NCBI GenBank assembly: GCA_030429585.1
Contig: JAUIEU010000001.1
Span: 1,483,994-1,547,993 of the forward strand
Reading direction: 5' to 3'
Length of the DNA: 64,000 nucleotides
Source: a bacterium
GTDB lineage: Bacteria; Cyanobacteriota; Vampirovibrionia; Vampirovibrionales; Vampirovibrionaceae
This document shows, in pieces, positions 44,049 to 52,417 of the stretch; position 1 is the stretch's first letter; every line of letters starts with the position of its first letter. The notes under the pieces were generated by a model. The model had not been told where the DNA came from, ran no database searches, and saw only the letters and a list, made by a program, of their open reading frames with translations. The position numbers and the translations under genes are program-made.

Positions 44049-44909
44049 TCAGACTATGAGGTCCATTGGCAAATCGGAAATATCTCTTAAACGCTTACCT
44101 TCGATCATCGTACTCAACATTGCTTGTGCGTCTTCTAACCCTTCCTCGCAGCAAGTTGCTAAAAGTTCATTTAACGCAAAATGGTACACACAATCTATAT
44201 CCCCCGTACCTAGTGCTAACGAAGCAATTCTATTTGGAGTAGGCTCCGCCGTTACCACCATAATATGTGGCAGCTTACCCTTTCTATTTCTTACTAAATT
44301 CAGTCCTTCTGACCTTGAATTTTGCGCTCTATCGCTTCGGATTGTCCATTTGCAAGAAACGCTTGCATGTAAGATTGGGAGAGAGCTATTTACACGTCTA
44401 ATGCCTGTTAATCGAGCTATTTTTTCGTCAACAATATTTTGCAGGGCATTTATTACACTGTCCTTTTCAGGAGCCCTAGAAATCGTAATATCTGGAGTTA
44501 TTGCATAGTCGCTTCCCAAAGCAGCTGCTAATTGAGGGTTTTCCCTAGCTGCTTTATCTAGCTCTAGCAGATGTGAGTATTGTTCATACTCTGCAATTGC
44601 TAATCGTTGCCTTCCTCCTGTACATTTTATCTCCCATTGACCTGGACGCATATGAAGCAGCTTTAAAAAAATAGACTCTATATAATCAGCGCATATTTTC
44701 TCAAATTCATTACCTGATTTTTGCCCCGCTAATCTCTCACTTATATTCTTACACCCAAGTTTTTTAGCTATACCTTTTGAAAGTTTGATACTAAGCCTAT
44801 TATTCTTATCAGCATTGCTAGGCACTCCTGAATGATCAATTGTCAAAACAGAATTAAGCAATGATTCATAAAAGTTTTGGCGAGCAATAGAAATAATGGA
44901 TTGCATCAT
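44049..44909 (-). CDS. NgoMIV-like type II restriction endonuclease
   Basis: A 286-residue nuclease, the same length as NgoMIV as I recall it. Its Glu70, Asp140, Ser185-Cys186-Lys187 and Glu201 fall exactly at the remembered active-site numbers of NgoMIV (NEFE, TPDIT, VSCKW, RSEGLN). NgoMIV cuts G^CCGGC as a tetramer, so GCCGGC is the predicted target; the numbering match is from memory and specificity may differ. The start overlaps the methyltransferase stop (ATGATG), so the enzyme is made after the protective methylase. Composition is AT-rich, unlike the host genes. Confidence 0.8.
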   Translation of the reverse strand: MMQSIISIARQNFYESLLNSVLTIDHSGVPSNADKNNRLSIKLSKGIAKKLGCKNISERLAGQKSGNEFEKICADYIESIFLKLLHMRPGQWEIKCTGGRQRLAIAEYEQYSHLLELDKAARENPQLAAALGSDYAITPDITISRAPEKDSVINALQNIVDEKIARLTGIRRVNSSLPILHASVSCKWTIRSDRAQNSRSEGLNLVRNRKGKLPHIMVVTAEPTPNRIASLALGTGDIDCVYHFALNELLATCCEEGLEDAQAMLSTMIEGKRLRDISDLPMDLIV

Positions 44910-45862
44910 ACAGCCATCATAAGCTTCTTACTACACAAAAGTGCTCCCATAATAGATTTGCCGACCGCTTGTGCTACCGGAGGAGGAAATGCATTACCTA
45001 CCTGCCGGTAAGAATGGGTTTTTTTACCGTAAAACTCCCATTCATCTGGAAACCCTTGCAATTTCGCAACCATACGGACAGTTAGATATGGCATACCTTC
45101 AAAATCATGTGGTGGTGGGTCATATGCAATCAATTTCCCATTCACACCCAGCTTTTCCCAAGCTTTCTTTGATCTAGTAGGCCCTAAATCCGGCCCGCCA
45201 TGTTTTTTTGAACCCCCCACTATAGTAGGTGCAATATTATTTGCCATCTCTCGCCAATCTTTGGCATTTTTCCATCCATTTTCAGCCATCAAATCGTACA
45301 GAACAGAGCCAACTGTTCTGTTTTTTTTCTTATCTGGCTCTGGCCAAGAAAAATTATGGGCTATTTCACTCTTCAGTGCTACAAAAACCACTCTAGGTCG
45401 TAATTGCGGAACACCATAATCAGAAGAATTAAGTAATTTCCAATAAACTTTATATCCCATTTTAATTACATTTTTAGAGAATTCCTCTCTAAAACCAAGA
45501 AAAACGGGGTCTAACATACCTCTCACATTTTCTATAAGAATAGCTCTAGGTCGACATTCATCAATAAGGCGTATTGCTTCAGGGAACAGGTTTCTTTCAT
45601 CATTGCTACCAAGCTGCTTACCGGCCTTTGAAAATGGTGGGCATGGCAACCCACCCGCAAGTAAATCAACACCTTCATACGAAGAAAAGCTGAATTCTTT
45701 AACATCTCTCTCAATCACATTCCAATTAGGTCGATTTAACCTCAAAGTATTACAAGCATGAGGATCATTCTCCACAAGCGCTAAATGCTCAAAACCTGCT
45801 TGCTCCAAACCTAAAGCTTGGCCCCCAGCACCTGCACAAATTTCAAGAGAAAATACAGGCAT
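44906..45862 (-). CDS. DNA (cytosine-5) methyltransferase of the restriction-modification pair
   Basis: A 318-residue methyltransferase. Motif I EICAGAGGQALGLEQAGF (7-24) binds S-adenosylmethionine, PCPPFS (73-78) holds the catalytic Cys74, ENVRG (111-115) holds the catalytic Glu, and QLRPRVVF (153-160) is motif VIII. The C-terminal LQGFPDEW and RQVGNAFPPPVAQAV are motifs IX-X. It is translationally coupled to the NgoMIV-like nuclease and is expected to methylate a cytosine in the same site. No separate controller gene is seen. The 159-bp gap upstream (45863-46021) is AT-rich with no gene. Confidence 0.92.
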   Translation of the reverse strand: MPVFSLEICAGAGGQALGLEQAGFEHLALVENDPHACNTLRLNRPNWNVIERDVKEFSFSSYEGVDLLAGGLPCPPFSKAGKQLGSNDERNLFPEAIRLIDECRPRAILIENVRGMLDPVFLGFREEFSKNVIKMGYKVYWKLLNSSDYGVPQLRPRVVFVALKSEIAHNFSWPEPDKKKNRTVGSVLYDLMAENGWKNAKDWREMANNIAPTIVGGSKKHGGPDLGPTRSKKAWEKLGVNGKLIAYDPPPHDFEGMPYLTVRMVAKLQGFPDEWEFYGKKTHSYRQVGNAFPPPVAQAVGKSIMGALLCSKKLMMAV

Positions 45863-46021
45863 AACTAAACCTATTTATTAAAAGTTCACAATATATAGAT
45901 TGTAAACCAATACTATACAAAACTTCCATTGCTACAAAGATAGTTTAATATTTCGCAGCTTATCGATACATAGTATCTCTTAATTTAATTATCTAAAATA
46001 TGATTCCACGGTAATATTGGT

Positions 46022-46353
46022 ATGTACCCAATTCAGGGCTACCGAGGCATTGAGGCCTCGTTCGTAGTGATCAGCATCGACCATAACAGATGCCCTTCTA
46101 CCAGTCAGACAAGGCACCGGATAGAAATTGAAAAGTCTGTTTACCAGGTAGTAAAAGCCACTGGCTTAGACCGATATGAAGTCACCCGTCACACTGCTAT
46201 TACTCACTTAATGCAAGCAGGCGTTGACCTCCCAACCGTCCAGCGCTTCAACGGTCACCGGAGTATTTCATAGTTTTTTACCATAGTCACCGATCTAAAG
46301 ACTATTTACGCCAATCCCTTGACCGCCTGGATAATCGGCTAAAAGCCCAATGA
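46022..46353 (+). pseudogene. Remnant of a tyrosine recombinase (C-terminal half)
   Basis: Two frames together read as the C-terminus of a phage-type integrase. The first ends VTRHTAITHLMQAGVDLP and then QRFNGHRSIS (to about 46270). After a frameshift the second reads YHSHRSKDYLRQSLDRLDNR and ends LKAQ-stop at 46353, restoring the catalytic Tyr. The N-terminal domain is absent and the usual His before the Arg motif is replaced. It is probably the dead integrase of the defence island. Confidence 0.72.
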
Positions 46354-46379
46354 GATAATACCGTTTAAAAAGGCGTGTA

Positions 46380-46811
46380 TTACTTCTGCTTGGATTTTCT
46401 TGTGCGACATTGCTTTTTGGCTTCCTTGTAGACACTAAACCAATTCAAATCAGGATAGCGAGCATCAACGAGGTGAATTGTTTCCTAGTTTAATCTAGCT
46501 AGTTTGGAATCCAATAACAGTAACGTTAATCGTTGGATAAAAGTCTCCATTGTACATGCAGTATCGTTTAATAAAGCCTGAACCAAACGATCGACCAATG
46601 GAAGAGTATCGCTAACACTGATATCCCAACCCCATACACTTTATCCTAGCATGGGTTAAATCATCGGCTCTTCAAAAACCCGAATATTAAGCCATCCATG
46701 AAGGCACTTATGCCAAAGGCATCGAAACAAACCAAGTTTCTTGGCAAAGTCTGACTGGGAAAGTCCTGGGGTCATTCGAGCAGATTTAAATTGGTTGTAA
46801 ATAAAGCTCAT
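46380..46811 (-). pseudogene. Remnant of an XRE-type helix-turn-helix gene
   Basis: From ATG 46811 the frame reads MSFIYNQFKSARMTPGLSQS and DFAKKLG, the start of an XRE DNA-binding domain, then breaks. Two further pieces in other frames read WDISVSDTLPLVDRLVQALL (about 46490-46620) and TIHLVDARYPDLNWFSVYKE to a TAA at 46380. Multiple frameshifts and stops indicate decay. The C-terminal family is not recognised. Confidence 0.5.
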
Positions 46812-47221
46812 AACAATATTTACACCTTATTAGTTATAAATAGAAATACATATAACTAGATAGATATATTATTTAGCGTAGTGTTTTTCTATACTTAGTC
46901 TATCGTCGGAAGTCGTCTCTGATAATACCCATTAGCTAATTAAACGTTTATCTTTCAAGAAAATATTTAGACGATTATAGCAACTGCTCAATCTACAAAT
47001 AAAAAAGAAAAGCAATTCCAAAGAGCCTGTCAAATTACTTCGTCTACTGTTAAGGCAGGTCACTTTTTGTAAAGTTAATAATTAGGCGCTTTTCTACAAA
47101 GAAAATAAACAGCCTAACATTATTCTTATAATTTATATATTTACAGTGTAAAATGCGGAATTTTTGAAAAACACAGAACTATATAGTATATATTTTTTTG
47201 TTATGTAGTATATTATTTTGT
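46812..47221. other. Gene-free AT-rich region before the Lrp-type gene
   Basis: Contains no open frame of note. Composition is AT-rich (A/T runs near 46850-46990 and 47100-47220). Just before the Lrp-type start there are repeated words TATATAGTATATA (about 47181-47193) and TAGTATATTA (about 47206-47215) that could be promoter or operator parts. Nothing else is recognised. Confidence 0.4.
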
Positions 47222-47692
47222 ATGGATTTATTGGACCACTCATTACTACAAGCACTAACACGCGATGGCCGAGTATCAAACAAACAACTGGCCAAAGATG
47301 TTGGGCTATCCGAGTCAGCAACGCTAGCTCGGGTTAAACGCTTGGAAGACAAGCAAATTATTAATGGGTATACCGCCACTATTAACCCAGAAAAAGTAGG
47401 CCGAAGCTTGCAAGTCTTTATGGCCATTTCTTTAAGCAACCAAGAATCCAAAAGAGTGCAAGACATTACTGAAACATTAGCAGGGTTTGATGAAACCTTA
47501 TCGCTAGTACAGCTACTAGGACGGTATGACTTCATCGCTCATATCGCTGTCAAAGATGTTGAAGCCCTCCGATATTTTATCAATACAAAACTTATCCCCC
47601 TAGACGGAATTGAACATATGGAATCGTTTACTGTCCTCGAAACCGTAAAACATTCCAACGCCCCTTTACCCTTAGGTGGGCATACATCATAA
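47222..47692 (+). CDS. Lrp/AsnC-family transcriptional regulator
   Basis: A 156-residue protein from ATG 47222 (MDLLDHSLLQAL, the family start); eight extra codons upstream are unlikely. The helix-turn-helix (DGRVSNKQLAKDVGLSESAT and LARVKRLEDKQIINGY) is followed by a RAM ligand-binding domain (VFMAISLSNQ to the end). Such regulators respond to amino acids and form octamers that wrap DNA. A perfect 20-bp palindrome lies 75 bp downstream, before the 47818 gene, and may be a site for it. Confidence 0.88.
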   Translation: MDLLDHSLLQALTRDGRVSNKQLAKDVGLSESATLARVKRLEDKQIINGYTATINPEKVGRSLQVFMAISLSNQESKRVQDITETLAGFDETLSLVQLLGRYDFIAHIAVKDVEALRYFINTKLIPLDGIEHMESFTVLETVKHSNAPLPLGGHTS

Positions 47693-47703
47693 CGAAAACT
47701 CAA

Positions 47704-47726
47704 GGCCTATCGGGCCACCATTTTTT
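47704..47726 (+). terminator. Probable terminator of the Lrp-type gene
   Basis: Short stem GGCCT/GGGCC (47704-47708 with 47712-47716, one G-T wobble), 3-nt loop, then ACCA and six T residues (47721-47726). It lies 11 bp after the stop. The stem is short, so efficiency is uncertain. Confidence 0.45.
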
Positions 47727-47766
47727 ATAACCAGCAAGAAGTAGTGGAACATGATATTTCTAACAA

Positions 47767-47786
47767 AACCATTCTTAAGAATGGTT
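47767..47786. promoter_or_regulatory. Perfect 20-bp palindrome
   Basis: AACCATTCTTAAGAATGGTT is identical to its reverse complement. It ends 31 bp before the ATG at 47818. There is no T-run, so an operator is more likely than a terminator. The adjacent Lrp-type regulator is the obvious candidate to bind it. Confidence 0.45.
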
Positions 47787-47817
47787 CACTTTATGATGCC
47801 TGTATCGGTAACCTATA

Positions 47818-49416
47818 ATGATTAATACGGGCTACCAATCAGCTATAACACCAGCACCTTATTCTCAACCATTACGCTTTGGCCGAGGAGCAGCAAAAAC
47901 AATGGGAGAATTTTTCCGTACAGAAAAAGGAAAGGGTATTATTTATGACCTTCTAGGGTTTGGTGTTACTAGAACAATAATGGATCTGTTTCGGCTTAAA
48001 TTTATGAATAAAAAAAGCCTAGTTGACACAAAAGAAAAAACCAATACGCCTTTGGCCAGAGAACGTGCTATCCGAGAGCTTGCACACCAATTTAATGCCT
48101 CTTTTGCTGCAGGATTAACTTTTCTAGCTGCCTTATGGGCGGCTAACAAACTTCAGCTTCAAAAGCATATGGCCAAAGATTTTCTAAGTTATGAAACACT
48201 AATATTATTCCGTAAGCACCTAAAGCCATCCTCATCGAAAGCACAATTTTTAAAAGAACTCTCTCAAAAAATTGCTTTAGATTACAGCCAAACCAAACAC
48301 GCCTCCCATATTCAAAATATTTTAAATTCTGGTACCCAGGTAAAGGCATTAAAAGGCGAAGCTACTCAAAAAATATTTAACAAGTTAGGAAAAGAGCTTG
48401 TAAATATTGTGGCGCCCAAACAAAGTGATTTTAGCTTAACTCTCAATTTAAAGTCACTTGGGAGTCATGAATTCAATGCGCCAACATTGATTAAAGATAT
48501 TGCTTATCTAAATAATAAAATAGGTAAACAACCATGGAGAAAAAACGCATTTAAATTAATCAAGCAAACACAACGAGTAAACCGCTGGTTTACCCTACCT
48601 GCTATTGGGGTTGCCGCTCTATTAACCGCAGCTGTTCCTTTCTATAATAAGTACATTACAAAGAAAAAAGATAATTTATCTAAGTACCCTGGCCAACTGG
48701 GGCTGCGCGCTCGTAAAGACCTTTCTGTAAATGAAGGAACAAGAGAACAGCCATGGTGGGTAAAAACATTCCCCTATATCCATAAAACGTTATCCAAAGG
48801 TAATGCCTGGCCTCTTTTATTATCATTACCCGCCTTGCCTTTTGCCATTGGTGTATTCGATAGTGCCGCTGTGTTTCGAGGCAACTGGACCAAGATCGCA
48901 ATGAACCCCCTCAAGAAAGGGCATTACGCTCGCCTGCTTCAGTTTAGTAAGTTATTTCCATACATTACCCTAAGGCAAATCGGCTTACTATCTGCCATTG
49001 TTAATGTGATGCGCCACCTAACATCTCGCGATAAAATTGAGTTTAGAGAACGTGTAATTGATGCACAAGGCGGCATTATTACTTGGTTTGCTTTGGTACC
49101 ATGGATTGAGCGTGGATATACACGCATGTTACACAACAAGCACCCTGAACTTCACCTCTTAAAAAAGTCTGGTGATAGACTCTTATCACGCTCCTCTGAA
49201 GAATTAACCACTTTCTTCCCAAAAGTAGCTAATAAAGCCCTATCCAAAACAAAAAATATTGGCTTAACATCTCTTGGTTTAATGATCCTTTTAGTGGGTT
49301 TATTTGAACCCTGGATAGCTGCTAAGTGGACTGAAAATCAGATCAATTCTGAAAAAAACAAAGCCCTTGAAAATAAAACAAAAAAGCTTTTAGCCAAACT
49401 ACAACAACACGAATAA
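47818..49416 (+). CDS. Unknown membrane protein with LRFG N-terminus
   Basis: A 532-residue protein of unrecognised family. N-terminal SQPLRFGRGAAKTMGEFF resembles the LRFG tail of the 744 gene. Likely membrane segments: FAAGLTFLAALWAA, FTLPAIGVAALLTAAVPFY, LLLSLPALPFAIGVF, ITWFALVPWI and a C-terminal IGLTSLGLMILLVGLFEP. Long charged linkers, rich in Lys, separate them. Composition is AT-rich compared with the dab genes. The C-terminal 30 residues are a charged helix. It lies between the Lrp-type regulator and the carbon-uptake genes. Confidence 0.55.
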   Translation: MINTGYQSAITPAPYSQPLRFGRGAAKTMGEFFRTEKGKGIIYDLLGFGVTRTIMDLFRLKFMNKKSLVDTKEKTNTPLARERAIRELAHQFNASFAAGLTFLAALWAANKLQLQKHMAKDFLSYETLILFRKHLKPSSSKAQFLKELSQKIALDYSQTKHASHIQNILNSGTQVKALKGEATQKIFNKLGKELVNIVAPKQSDFSLTLNLKSLGSHEFNAPTLIKDIAYLNNKIGKQPWRKNAFKLIKQTQRVNRWFTLPAIGVAALLTAAVPFYNKYITKKKDNLSKYPGQLGLRARKDLSVNEGTREQPWWVKTFPYIHKTLSKGNAWPLLLSLPALPFAIGVFDSAAVFRGNWTKIAMNPLKKGHYARLLQFSKLFPYITLRQIGLLSAIVNVMRHLTSRDKIEFRERVIDAQGGIITWFALVPWIERGYTRMLHNKHPELHLLKKSGDRLLSRSSEELTTFFPKVANKALSKTKNIGLTSLGLMILLVGLFEPWIAAKWTENQINSEKNKALENKTKKLLAKLQQHE

Positions 49417-49849
49417 GCCTTCCTCCACAAAAGGAGAACTTTTTCTCCTGACGTCCCATATCAACACGCTACTAACCCACAACATTGTAAGCCAGGTACA
49501 TACAGTAAAGGTGTGTTTAACTTAATCATTAAAGACCTACTACAGTTGCCTCACATAGAATTCATAACCCTACCTTTAATGTAAGGATAACATCCCCTAT
49601 TTCTAACAAATATTCATTTATTGGGGAATGCCCTAAGAACTAAGCTTAAGCTGACTGATGTTACATAAAAACCTAAATTGCAGTATGATTAAAAACGGGT
49701 TTTAACTTGCTATTCTGTAGATTTTTGCCGTTGTTGTCAGCATTGAACAAACGGTAGATTTTAGGTAAGTTTCTACTTCTAACGCGCTGCGATAGGCACG
49801 TTAGAGGCCCTGGACTTAACCAATACGCATTTACCAAAGTGACGCAATA
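49417..49849. other. Long leader region upstream of dabB
   Basis: This 433-bp gap has no gene. A GGAGAACTTTTTCTCC hairpin just after the 47818 stop may stop transcription weakly. Near 49778-49805 there is a 7-bp stem (TCTAACG/CGTTAGA) with a 14-base loop, about 45 bp before dabB. The words upstream of it vaguely recall repeat family B but do not align well. Confidence 0.4.
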
Positions 49850-52417
49850 ATGTTTGATTTTTACCCCTTACTTATTCCCATAGCGCCACTATTGGCCGCT
49901 TTATTTACAGCGCTCCCTCAACGCTGTATTGGCGACAAAAACTATGCCGTTGGGTGGTGGATCATTGCCAGTGGCTTTATCGCGTCGTTACTGGTGTTGT
50001 GGCAAGTTATTCAAAATCCAGCACCTATCCAGTTACCACTTTTCGCCTCACCTTTGGGCGTTCTGCCTCCTGTAGCCCTCTCCATTGACCGATTATCTGC
50101 CGTCATGATGGTGGTTATTTCCGGGTTTGGCACCTTACTTTACCGCTATTCCACCCGCTACCTACAACAAGATAGTGGGCAAGGTCGGTACCAGACGCTG
50201 CTAGCACTAGCCGTATCCTCCTTGCTCTTTATGGTATCCAGTGCAGATTTAGTCACGTTGTTTATTTGCTGGCAATTATTAAGCTGGTTCCTTTGCTTAC
50301 TTTCGCACAATTTTGCACACCTCCCCACGGCACAAAGCTCTTTCCGCACCTTTGTTATGCTACGCGCTGGCGACTTGGCCTTTCTTGCGGGCATTGTGTT
50401 GGCTTACCACCTGTATGGCACCGTTCAATTCCCACAATTGTTTGAACTGGCTGCCATTGACCAAACACGCTTTGCCCTGCTCGGCACTGGCCTGGAAATA
50501 ACCGGAGCCACCGCCGTCACCCTCCTCATTTTTATTGGCGCCATGAGCAAATCAGCGCAATTCCCTCTCCATATGTGGTTACCGGATTCCCTCTATGCAC
50601 CAACCCCTATCCACGCCTTACTCCATGCAGGCATTATTAATGCAGGCGGGTTTTTGCTCACCCGGCTAGCACCACTCGTCATTCTTAGCCCAACCACCCT
50701 GCATGTGGTACTGGCTATTGGTTTTATCACCGCCATCCTAGGCACCAGCATGATGCTGGTACAAAACGATATTAAAAAGACCTTGGGTTACTCTACTATT
50801 GGGCAAATGGGCTACATGATTATGGAATGCGGGCTGGGCGCCTTTTCGCTGGCCGTGTTCCACCTTATTGCCCACGGTTTGTTTAAGGCTGATATCTTTC
50901 TTAATTGCGGCAAAGGCATCCACGAAGCCCGATTAAGCCCTGCCAAACCACCCACCGCCTCCACCAGCCCATCCGGGCAAGGGGCTGGGGAATTAATCAC
51001 CACCTTATTCTTATCCTTCCTAGTGCCCTTTGCCATTGTCGTCGGCGTCCACTACTTACTTGGTATTTCATTTTTAAAGCACCAAGGCTTACTCATCCTC
51101 CTCCTCTTTAGTTGGGTAACGGCATCCCAGGCCATGCTCACCCTCTTCCGCTTAAACAAAACCCTATTAACCAAAATAGGCATGCTGGTAACCATTGGGC
51201 TGGTGGCCACCGGGTACTTTTTTGCCGCCGAGCAGTTCACCCACTTCCTCCACCCCACCCCAGGGGTTGCTGAAGCCTACTTACAAGCAGCGGCGCTACC
51301 TTACCCATTATTTATAGCGCTAAGTGCCTTGCTTGTCGTGGCTATTAGCGCAGGTTGGTTGTTCTCTATAGGCCAACAAAACAATAGCGGTCAAGCATCC
51401 TGCTGTGGCGAATTTAAAACAAAGGCGTACTTGTTTTTTATAAACCGCCTGTATATGGACGGCCTAGCCCTACGCATACTCAACACCCTTAAGCAGATTG
51501 GCCGAACGGTTGATCAATCCTTATTCATGTTTATCAGTGTCGCTGGGCTCGCCCTTGTCCTTGCCATTAGCAACACAACGGGGCTAACCGTTAATCCCCT
51601 AAAAACCATTCTTACTGTACTGCCCGCAGCATTATTGGTGCCTCTATTCCCTTTCCATGGTATGTATGTAGCCGCTTTAACCCGCGCCCCACGGGTATGG
51701 GGCACCGTGCTAAGCCTATTACCTGTGGCTGGGGTGTATTCCATAACGTGGCTACTACCCAGTATCCCCAAGGCGTTGTTACCCGCCATTAGCATATTGG
51801 CTGCCACAGGCGCCCTATGGGGCTCGGTTAAGGCCTTGGCTCAAATCCGCGTGGAACGCCTACTGACTTATGGTGGCTTGGCCTTATACTCCATTTTTTG
51901 GTGGCATGTGGCCAACGTAGGGCTAGTGACCCCTCCGGCATTGTTGTACGCCTGGACCGTTACACTGGTTTGGTGCGGATTATTTTTCGCCTGGGATCGG
52001 GTTCGCCTGCGCCACGGAGAATTAGACTTAAACCAAATTGGCGGTCTCTTTCAGCCTATGCCACGCTTTGCCACTTGCCTAGGCTTGCTTATTATGGCTG
52101 CCTTAGGGCTACCGCCCTTTGGCCTATTCTTTGGTTACCTCGGCCTACTGCTTAGCCCTACAACCGGCATGTCTTTTGGATTGGCCATTGTTATTGCCAC
52201 TTGGTTTATAGCCTGCTGGTATTTGTTCAAACTCATGCAACGGCTTCTCTTTGGGCCCCACCGTACAGAACTTCGTTATGACGATATTCGCCCGGCGGAA
52301 GTTATCGTATTTGTACTCATCCTATTATTACTCGTTATCCCCGTCAGCATTCCACAGGGTTGGTTAGGCACGGCCACCACCACCACCGTGACTTGGAATA
52401 CGGAGGCAATGCCATGA
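49850..52417 (+). CDS. dabB: Double-length DabB: proton-conducting partner of the DabA bicarbonate system
   Basis: An 855-residue membrane protein. Residues about 1-420 are NuoL-like: IDRLSAVMMVVISGFG, WQLLSWFLCLLSHN and the quinone-pump hallmark GAMSKSAQFPLHMWLPDSLY with PTPIHALLHAGIINAGG (Lys and His in the proton path). Residues about 540-850 add a second antiporter-like block (LTYGGLALYSIFWWH, LGLPPFGLFFGYLGLLLS). DabB usually has one such block, so this is a fusion. Paired with DabA it is thought to use the ion gradient to drive CO2/bicarbonate uptake. It overlaps dabA as ATGA. Confidence 0.85.
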   Translation: MFDFYPLLIPIAPLLAALFTALPQRCIGDKNYAVGWWIIASGFIASLLVLWQVIQNPAPIQLPLFASPLGVLPPVALSIDRLSAVMMVVISGFGTLLYRYSTRYLQQDSGQGRYQTLLALAVSSLLFMVSSADLVTLFICWQLLSWFLCLLSHNFAHLPTAQSSFRTFVMLRAGDLAFLAGIVLAYHLYGTVQFPQLFELAAIDQTRFALLGTGLEITGATAVTLLIFIGAMSKSAQFPLHMWLPDSLYAPTPIHALLHAGIINAGGFLLTRLAPLVILSPTTLHVVLAIGFITAILGTSMMLVQNDIKKTLGYSTIGQMGYMIMECGLGAFSLAVFHLIAHGLFKADIFLNCGKGIHEARLSPAKPPTASTSPSGQGAGELITTLFLSFLVPFAIVVGVHYLLGISFLKHQGLLILLLFSWVTASQAMLTLFRLNKTLLTKIGMLVTIGLVATGYFFAAEQFTHFLHPTPGVAEAYLQAAALPYPLFIALSALLVVAISAGWLFSIGQQNNSGQASCCGEFKTKAYLFFINRLYMDGLALRILNTLKQIGRTVDQSLFMFISVAGLALVLAISNTTGLTVNPLKTILTVLPAALLVPLFPFHGMYVAALTRAPRVWGTVLSLLPVAGVYSITWLLPSIPKALLPAISILAATGALWGSVKALAQIRVERLLTYGGLALYSIFWWHVANVGLVTPPALLYAWTVTLVWCGLFFAWDRVRLRHGELDLNQIGGLFQPMPRFATCLGLLIMAALGLPPFGLFFGYLGLLLSPTTGMSFGLAIVIATWFIACWYLFKLMQRLLFGPHRTELRYDDIRPAEVIVFVLILLLLVIPVSIPQGWLGTATTTTVTWNTEAMP

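Larger units (their letters stand above)
41893..47000. mobile_element. Degraded defence island beside the CAU tRNA
   Basis: Composition becomes clearly AT-rich immediately after the tRNA and returns to background with the Lrp region. The segment carries SIR2-like and DUF262 genes, a type II restriction-modification pair and remnants of a tyrosine recombinase and an XRE regulator. Integration at tRNA genes is common for such islands. I could not find a repeat of the tRNA 3' end at the far side, so the right boundary (about 46.8-47.2 kb) is approximate. Confidence 0.55.

Noticed and set aside
44049..45862. Avoidance of GCCGGC as support for restriction specificity
   Set aside because: Several GCCGGC sites occur in the window, so there is no visible depletion; the prediction rests on the protein alone.
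41893..47221. Duplicate of the tRNA 3' end as an attachment site
   Set aside because: I looked for a second copy of the T-arm and acceptor sequence in 45.8-47.3 kb and did not see one.
49778..49849. Third copy of repeat family B before dabB
   Set aside because: Only scattered short words match and the block order is not kept.
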